DNA from: JBCBEX01 sp038528235
GTDB taxonomy: Bacteria > Bacteroidota > Rhodothermia > Rhodothermales > Rubricoccaceae
Direction: 5' to 3'
Assembly: GCA_038528235.1 (NCBI GenBank)
Contig: JBCBEX010000058.1
Location: 1 to 27,812, forward strand
DNA length: 27,812 bases
Part shown: positions 23,540 to 27,812 of the stretch, one piece after another
Layout of the letters: every line of letters begins with the position of its first letter
Position numbering within the stretch: position 1 is the first letter of the stretch
Position numbers and translations under genes: made by a program
Notes under the pieces: model-generated
Told to the model about the DNA's origin: nothing
The model's database searches: none
Seen by the model: the letters and a program-made list of their open reading frames with translations, nothing else

Positions 23540-24262
23540 CTAAAAGAGCGGGCGGGGTTTCCCAGCGACGAACTCTTTAAGGTACGACGGCTCAAAAGAT
23601 GCCACATCCTCGCTGTGCAAGCGCCCCGTGGTCACGTCGTAGGCTGAGCGCCTTCCGATCCGTGCTACCGTGGCTGCCGAGACGCTGAACGTCTCACCAG
23701 CAAGGATGCTGTGGCGGCCGGGAAGAAGGCCGTCAAGTTGGTGGGCAGCGGGGCCAAGGAGCCAGATCCGCTCGGCGTCGGGGGCGGGCCACCAAGACCG
23801 AACGGCGTCGAGTGTCACAGCGGTGGGCTCCGCGCCAGGTAACCTCTGCAGTACGACCTCGTGCGGGTGACGCTGGAATCCAGCCGCGTAGACCTCGCCG
23901 CGACGGGATGGAAACGCCGCGACGACGTAGTCTCCGGGCTCCGCGATGCCGTCGGCCGTCTGGGCGAGCGCGTCCAGTGAACCGACGCCTACCAGGGCTG
24001 CGCCGGTCGCTAGGCACAGGCCCTTCGCCGTGCTCACGCCGATACGCAAGCCGGTGTACGAGCCCGGGCCCTCCGAAACGGACACGAGGTCGAGGTCCGT
24101 CGTCGCGCGGCCGGTGTGAGCGAGTACGTCGCGGACGAGTGGCATCAGACGCGCCGCGTGCTGGCGCGGCAGCCGGAGCGACGCCTCGGCAAGCACCGCA
24201 TCGTCTTCCAGCAGGGCAACGCTGCAGACATCCGTAGCAGTTTCAATACCGAGCGTGAGCAT
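23540..24262 (-). CDS. tsaB: tRNA threonylcarbamoyladenosine biosynthesis protein TsaB
   Basis: TsaB is the scaffold partner of TsaD and TsaE in making the t6A37 modification of tRNAs that read ANN codons. The ASKHA-fold start 'MLTLGIETATDVCSVALLED' is complete, followed by 'RQHAARLMPLVRDVL', 'VSEGPGSYTGLRIGVSTAKG' and 'AAFPSRRGEVYAAGFQ', all typical of TsaB. TsaB lacks the metal-binding His pair of TsaD, consistent with what is seen. The 240-residue length is normal. It is divergent from the EF-G-like gene, separated by 206 bases, and lies upstream of accD on the same strand. Confidence 0.93.
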   Translation of the reverse strand: MLTLGIETATDVCSVALLEDDAVLAEASLRLPRQHAARLMPLVRDVLAHTGRATTDLDLVSVSEGPGSYTGLRIGVSTAKGLCLATGAALVGVGSLDALAQTADGIAEPGDYVVAAFPSRRGEVYAAGFQRHPHEVVLQRLPGAEPTAVTLDAVRSWWPAPDAERIWLLGPAAHQLDGLLPGRHSILAGETFSVSAATVARIGRRSAYDVTTGRLHSEDVASFEPSYLKEFVAGKPRPLF

Positions 24263-24468
24263 GGGAGAGCGGAGGTGAGCGACAGAAGCAGATCTACGCG
24301 CGAGGGCACAGCTAGCTCCTTGACATTTCCTTAACCAGGATCGACCTTCATCCTCCCTTCTCCGAAAGCGGTTCCGAGCCCAAGAACGGGGCGGCGCCGA
24401 GCGTGCATTTTGTCGAATGGCTGCCTGCGGAGGGGTGGCCCCAGCCCCTGCTTGATCGAGGTACCCGT

Positions 24469-26586
24469 ATGAATGTCTATGACGCCGACCACGTCCGCAA
24501 TATCGCCCTCGTCGGGCACCAGGGGAGTGGCAAGACGACGCTCTCGGAAGCGATGCTCTTCAGCGCCGGCGCCATCAAGCGCATGGGCACGGTCGAGGAG
24601 GGCTCGACCGTGAGCGACTTTCACGACTCGGAGCACGAGCGCGGCATGTCGATCTTCTCGGCCCTGCTGCACGCGGAGTGGAAAGGTTACAAAATCAACA
24701 TCCTCGACACGCCCGGCTACCTCGACTTCGCAGGCGAGGTCGTGGCGTCGCTGAAGGTCGCCGATACGGCACTCTTCGTGCTCGACGCAACCGAGGGCGT
24801 GCAGGTCGGCACCGAACTCGGGTGGACGTACTGCGAGATGACGGAGACGCCCGCGATGTTCGTCCTCAACAAGCTCGACGAGGAGGGCTCGGACTTCGAG
24901 ACGGCGCTCGCGCAGGTGCAGGAGCGCTACGGCCGCGCTGCGACGCCTGTCCAACTCCCCGGCGGCAAAGGCACCCGCACCATCATCGACGTGCTCCTGA
25001 TGAAGCAGATCCGCTTCGACGAGAAGGGCCAGGCGCACTTTGAAGAGATCGACGACGCCTTCCGCGACCGCGCTGACGAACTCCACAACGAACTCGTGGA
25101 GAACATCGCCGAGAACGACGAGGGGCTGATGGACCTCTACTTCGAGAAGGGGACCCTCTCGGAAGACGAAATGCGCCAGGGCCTCCGCGCTGCGATGATC
25201 GACCGCAGCCTCTTCCCGATCTTCCTCACCGTAGCCACGGAGAACATCGGTGTGACGCGGCTGATGAGCTTCATCGACAACGTCGTGCCAAGCCCGAAGA
25301 TGATGCCCGCGCCGCAGATGGACAGTGGCACGGTGGCTGCCGACCCCAGCGGCGATCCGGTCGCGTTCGTCTACAAGACCGAAGCGCAGGCGCACGTCGG
25401 GGAGTACAGCTACTTCCGCGTCTACCAGGGCACGCTGGAGCAGGGACAGGACCTCGAAAACGCGCACAACGGCGGCACCGAACGCCTCGGCGCGCTCTAC
25501 GCGATCAACGGCAAAGACCGTGACGGCGTGAAGCAACTCGTCGCAGGCGACATAGGCGCGACTGTCAAGCTCAAAGACACAGGCACGAATGACACGCTGC
25601 GGCCCAAAGGCTCCGACGCGGTGGTGACGCCGATCGAGTTCCCCGAGCCGCGCTACCGCGTCGCCGTCCGCGCGTCCACGTCGGGCGAGGAGGACAAGCT
25701 GGCGCAAGGCCTCCACCAACTCGTAAAGGAGGACCCGTCGCTGCACGTGGATCACGACCCGCACCTGAGCCAGATCACGCTCGCCGGGCAGGGCGAGATG
25801 CACCTCAAGGTGGCGCAGTACCGTCTCGACCACCGAGCAGGCGTGCACGTCGAGTACGACCAGCCGAAGGTGTCCTACCGCGAGACGGTGCAGGGGCGCT
25901 CGCGCTCGTCGTACCGCCACAAGAAGCAGTCGGGCGGCGCGGGGCAGTTCGCCGATATCTCGATCATGGTCGAGCCGCTCACCGACACGTTTGACGTGCC
26001 CGACGACATGAAGCAGCGCGGCGAGCACATGATGGAAACGGACTGGGGCGCGAAGATCCACTTCGTCGACGCCATCGTCGGCGGCGTGATCGACATGCAG
26101 CGGTTCTTCGGTGCGATCCAGAAGGGCGTGGCCGATGCGCTCAAGGAAGGCCCGATCGCGGGGTATCCCGTGGGCGACGTCCGCGTGGTCGTCTTCGACG
26201 GCGGCATGCACTCGGTCGACTCGAACGAGAACGCCTTCAAGACGGCGGCCAAGCAGGCCTTCCGCATCGGCTTCCGCGAGGCGCAGCCCGCCATCCTTGA
26301 GCCCATCCAGGACCTCGAAGTGAAGATCCCGGAGGAGTACCTCGGCGACGTGATGAGTGACCTCAACACACGGCGCGGCCGCATCCAGGGCATGGAGGCT
26401 AACGGGCCGTTCCAGGTCATCAAGGCACAGGTGCCCCAGGCCGAGCTCTACCGCTACTCGACCTCGCTCCGCTCGATGACGCAGGGCCGCGGCCTCCACG
26501 TCGCCCGGCCGAGCCACTACGAGGCGATGCCGCGCCACGTGCAGGACGCCCTCATGGCCGAGCGTGGTGAATTGGAAGAAGCGTAG
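24469..26586 (+). CDS. Elongation factor G-like GTPase (EF-G2/FusA2 type)
   Basis: A 705-residue translational GTPase with all EF-G domains. G1 is G16-H-Q-G-S-G-K-T-T, the switch II motif is D80-T-P-G-Y84-L-D-F, and G4 is N134-K-L-D137. Canonical EF-G has DTPGH-V-DF; here the catalytic His is Tyr, which together with 'ERGMSIFSALLHAEWKGYK' places it in the EF-G-like paralogue group. Domains II-V follow ('EYSYFRVYQGTLEQGQDL' in domain II, 'LAGQGEMHLKVAQYRLD' in III, 'YRHKKQSGGAGQFADI' in IV, 'RRGRIQGMEANGPFQVIKA' in V). I use the ATG at 24469, which starts 'MNVYDADHVRNIALVGHQ'; an in-frame earlier start at 24403 adds unlike sequence. It may act in translocation under special conditions or in another ribosomal role; the true housekeeping fusA is probably elsewhere. 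Confidence 0.9.
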   Translation: MNVYDADHVRNIALVGHQGSGKTTLSEAMLFSAGAIKRMGTVEEGSTVSDFHDSEHERGMSIFSALLHAEWKGYKINILDTPGYLDFAGEVVASLKVADTALFVLDATEGVQVGTELGWTYCEMTETPAMFVLNKLDEEGSDFETALAQVQERYGRAATPVQLPGGKGTRTIIDVLLMKQIRFDEKGQAHFEEIDDAFRDRADELHNELVENIAENDEGLMDLYFEKGTLSEDEMRQGLRAAMIDRSLFPIFLTVATENIGVTRLMSFIDNVVPSPKMMPAPQMDSGTVAADPSGDPVAFVYKTEAQAHVGEYSYFRVYQGTLEQGQDLENAHNGGTERLGALYAINGKDRDGVKQLVAGDIGATVKLKDTGTNDTLRPKGSDAVVTPIEFPEPRYRVAVRASTSGEEDKLAQGLHQLVKEDPSLHVDHDPHLSQITLAGQGEMHLKVAQYRLDHRAGVHVEYDQPKVSYRETVQGRSRSSYRHKKQSGGAGQFADISIMVEPLTDTFDVPDDMKQRGEHMMETDWGAKIHFVDAIVGGVIDMQRFFGAIQKGVADALKEGPIAGYPVGDVRVVVFDGGMHSVDSNENAFKTAAKQAFRIGFREAQPAILEPIQDLEVKIPEEYLGDVMSDLNTRRGRIQGMEANGPFQVIKAQVPQAELYRYSTSLRSMTQGRGLHVARPSHYEAMPRHVQDALMAERGELEEA

Positions 26587-26593
26587 CCTTCGG

Positions 26594-26669
26594 GTGTGAA
26601 GGTTTGAACGTATGGACGTATGAACGTGAGTAAGTAGGCCACCACGTTCGTACGTCCACACCTTCACAC
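26594..26669. repeat. Imperfect inverted repeat between convergent genes
   Basis: GTGTGAAGG (26594-26602) is matched in inverted orientation by CCTTCACAC (26661-26669), and the arms continue with related GRACGTAT units (GAACGTAT, GGACGTAT, GAACGTGA on the left; CGTTCGTACGTCC on the right). A long imperfect hairpin can form. It lies between the EF-G-like stop and the GNAT stop and overlaps the latter by three bases. It could stop transcription from both sides. Confidence 0.6.
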
Positions 26670-27170
26670 GTCCATACCTCTCGTCCTGCACCACATCACC
26701 ACGTGCGGGCCGATGCCTTCGATATCGAAGACCGGGCTGGCAACGAGGCACCCGAGGCGCTCATAGAACGCCTGCGCGCCGGTGCGGGCGTTGAACCAGA
26801 GGACGGCGGCCCCCGCGTCAGCGGCATGCTGACGGACCGCCTCGAAGGCGAGGCGGCCTAAGCCGTGGCCTCGATAGTCAGGGTGCGTCGCCATGCCGCG
26901 TAGGCGGTAGGCCGAAGCGCGGTCGGCTTTGGGTAGGGCAGTGAGCACCGAGCCGTCGGGGAGCACCCGCACCGGCTCTGGGAAGCCCGACGCGATGCTC
27001 ACGATGCCTTCGTCTGTAGCCGCGTCCTCAACAAACACAGCGACGTGCGCGACGCCGGGATCGTTGTCCTCGGCGTAGCGCGTTGTCTCGAACGGCAAGC
27101 CAGTGCGCAGCACGAGGTGCCGCAGCGGGCGGATGGCTTCGGCGGAGACGAAGGCGACGCGAGGGGACAT
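26664..27170 (-). CDS. GNAT-family N-acetyltransferase
   Basis: A 168-residue protein from the ATG at 27170 (reading 'MSPRVAFVSAEAIRPLRHLV'). The GNAT fold is recognisable by 'AYRLRGMATHPDYRGHGLG', where R-G-H-G-L-G is the acetyl-CoA pyrophosphate-binding loop, and by 'LWFNARTGAQAFYERLGCL' in motif B. The N-terminal 'LRTGLPFETTRYAEDNDPG' is similar to small GNATs that act on free amino acids or small amines. The substrate is unknown. The frame is open upstream to 27428 without a good start, and the sequence there is low-complexity, so I reject the longer form. It is convergent with the EF-G-like gene and sits downstream of the T9SS protein gene. Confidence 0.85.
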   Translation of the reverse strand: MSPRVAFVSAEAIRPLRHLVLRTGLPFETTRYAEDNDPGVAHVAVFVEDAATDEGIVSIASGFPEPVRVLPDGSVLTALPKADRASAYRLRGMATHPDYRGHGLGRLAFEAVRQHAADAGAAVLWFNARTGAQAFYERLGCLVASPVFDIEGIGPHVVMWCRTRGMDV

Positions 27171-27244
27171 GATGGTCACGAGGGCTGCGAACGGAAGCGG
27201 TGAGTATAGCAATGGACCGTTGGCAGCACGCCACGGACCGCAAC

Positions 27245-27280
27245 GAAAAAGCCGGACCCGCCACGAGGGCGAGCCCGGCT
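27245..27280 (-). terminator. Intrinsic terminator after the T9SS protein gene (- strand)
   Basis: Read on the - strand, AGCCGGGCTCGCC and GGCGGGTCCGGCT form a 13-base stem with two wobble pairs and a CTCGT loop, followed by TTTTT. It lies 40 bases past the stop of the gene at 27320-27812 and is well placed to end it. Confidence 0.8.
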
Positions 27281-27319
27281 GAAGATCCGATCGCGGGATC
27301 TGAGCGCGACGAGGCGGTG

Positions 27320-27812
27320 CTAGTTCAACACTACGAGGCGCTTCGACTCGGTGTAGTCGCCCGCCTGGATGCGGTAGACGTACACGCCCGCGGCCACGGA
27401 GCGGCCCTGCGCGTCGACGGCGTCCCACGTCACCGAGTAGGCACCGGCTGCGCGGTAGCCGTCGACGAGGCGCGCGACCTCGCGGCCCGTGAGGTCCATC
27501 ACGGTCAGCGTGACGGCACGGTCCTCAGCGAGCGAGAAGTCGATGCGTGTCGATGACGCGAACGGGTTCGGGTAGCTCTCGCCGAGCGCGAACGTACCCG
27601 GCTCCACGCGGCTCATCATGCTGACACCCGGGCGTCGGGCGTTCTCACTGTCGATGAAGAGCGTGCCCTCGTTGCCTTCGACGTCGGTCGCGATGACCGT
27701 GCCCGAGCCGGGCTGGCTCCGGTTGTCGAGGCGCACGTCGAAGCCGACCGAGGAAGCACCTGCGGAGAAGTTGTCCACGTCGAGGACGAGGTTGACGGCG
27801 TCGCTGCCCGGC
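27320..27812 (-). CDS. T9SS type A sorting-domain protein, C-terminal part (runs off the right edge)
   Basis: The - strand frame is open to the window edge, so only the last 164 or so residues are visible. The final 80 are a typical T9SS type A sorting domain: 'ESYPNPFASSTRIDFSL', then 'VTLTVMDLTGREVARLVDG', then 'AAGVYVYRIQAGDYTESKR', ending in 'LVVLN'. Before it is a beta-rich segment ('VGFDVRLDNRSQPGSGTVI') of unknown family, with a GTG at 27778 that is internal. The whole protein should be secreted through the type IX system and either anchored to the surface or released. Its main function lies outside the window. Confidence 0.88.
   Translation of the reverse strand, partial: PGSDAVNLVLDVDNFSAGASSVGFDVRLDNRSQPGSGTVIATDVEGNEGTLFIDSENARRPGVSMMSRVEPGTFALGESYPNPFASSTRIDFSLAEDRAVTLTVMDLTGREVARLVDGYRAAGAYSVTWDAVDAQGRSVAAGVYVYRIQAGDYTESKRLVVLN

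Noticed and set aside
24320..24325. TTGACA as a possible -35 element upstream of the EF-G-like gene
   Set aside because: No matching -10 at normal spacing, and primary promoters in Bacteroidota-like bacteria usually differ from this pattern.
24331..26751. Very long - strand open frame (about 800 codons) opposite the EF-G-like gene
   Set aside because: It mirrors the EF-G-like gene exactly, has a Val/Arg/His-rich composition typical of antisense frames in GC-rich DNA, and shows no domain.
27171..27428. N-terminal extension of the GNAT protein
   Set aside because: It covers the terminator and part of the T9SS gene region, and has a low-complexity Arg/Gly-rich translation; the family fold starts after the ATG at 27170.
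1..27812. CRISPR arrays, tRNA, rRNA, phage genes or a complete insertion sequence
   Set aside because: No regularly spaced repeats, cloverleaf or rRNA-like segments, and no transposase or integrase were seen.

Overview
The window looks like chromosome of a GC-rich member of the Bacteroidota/Rhodothermota, probably a marine Rhodothermales relative of Rubrivirga, Rubricoccus or Salinibacter. The evidence is the high GC content, two secreted proteins ending in type IX secretion (Por) sorting tails, little use of Shine-Dalgarno sites, and the overall character of the proteins. This assignment is inferred; no rRNA gene is present.

Region 1 (1-17579, all + strand) is a polysaccharide catabolic cluster for a sulfated, uronate-containing glycan. 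In order it holds the end of a sulfatase, a Tat-exported protein of unknown function, a Cys-type sulfatase, KduD, a KduI/IolB-type isomerase, a heparinase II/III-superfamily lyase, an iduronate-2-sulfatase-like lipoprotein, a GH28-like beta-helix protein, an SSS sodium/solute symporter, a cytoplasmic GH2 beta-glucuronidase, an exported formylglycine-generating enzyme lipoprotein, and uronate isomerase UxaC. The spacing is operon-like: several genes overlap or are separated by under 75 bases. A coherent route follows. The FGE would activate the exported sulfatases; sulfatases, lyase and GH28 protein would trim the polymer outside the cytoplasm; the symporter would import products; beta-glucuronidase and UxaC would turn glucuronides into fructuronate; KduI and KduD would turn unsaturated uronate into 2-keto-3-deoxygluconate. 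No SusC/SusD pair is seen.

Region 2 (17580-18183) is a 600-base gene-free stretch with a terminator-like hairpin and a perfect 16-base palindrome of LacI-family operator type. The palindrome lies just upstream of a secreted protein with two similar N-terminal domains and a T9SS tail (18184-19902), which ends at a strong intrinsic terminator.

Region 3 (20158-27812) is mostly housekeeping: psd and pssA (phosphatidylethanolamine synthesis), purS, clpS, then on the - strand tsaB and accD, then a + strand EF-G-like GTPase, and on the - strand a GNAT acetyltransferase and the C-terminal part of another T9SS protein. The AccD has lost most of its zinc-ribbon cysteines, and the EF-G paralogue carries Tyr where EF-G has its catalytic His.

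Two copies of a roughly 155-165 base element with 14-16 base terminal inverted repeats sit inside the catabolic cluster. One appears to have merged with the 5' end of a sulfatase gene.
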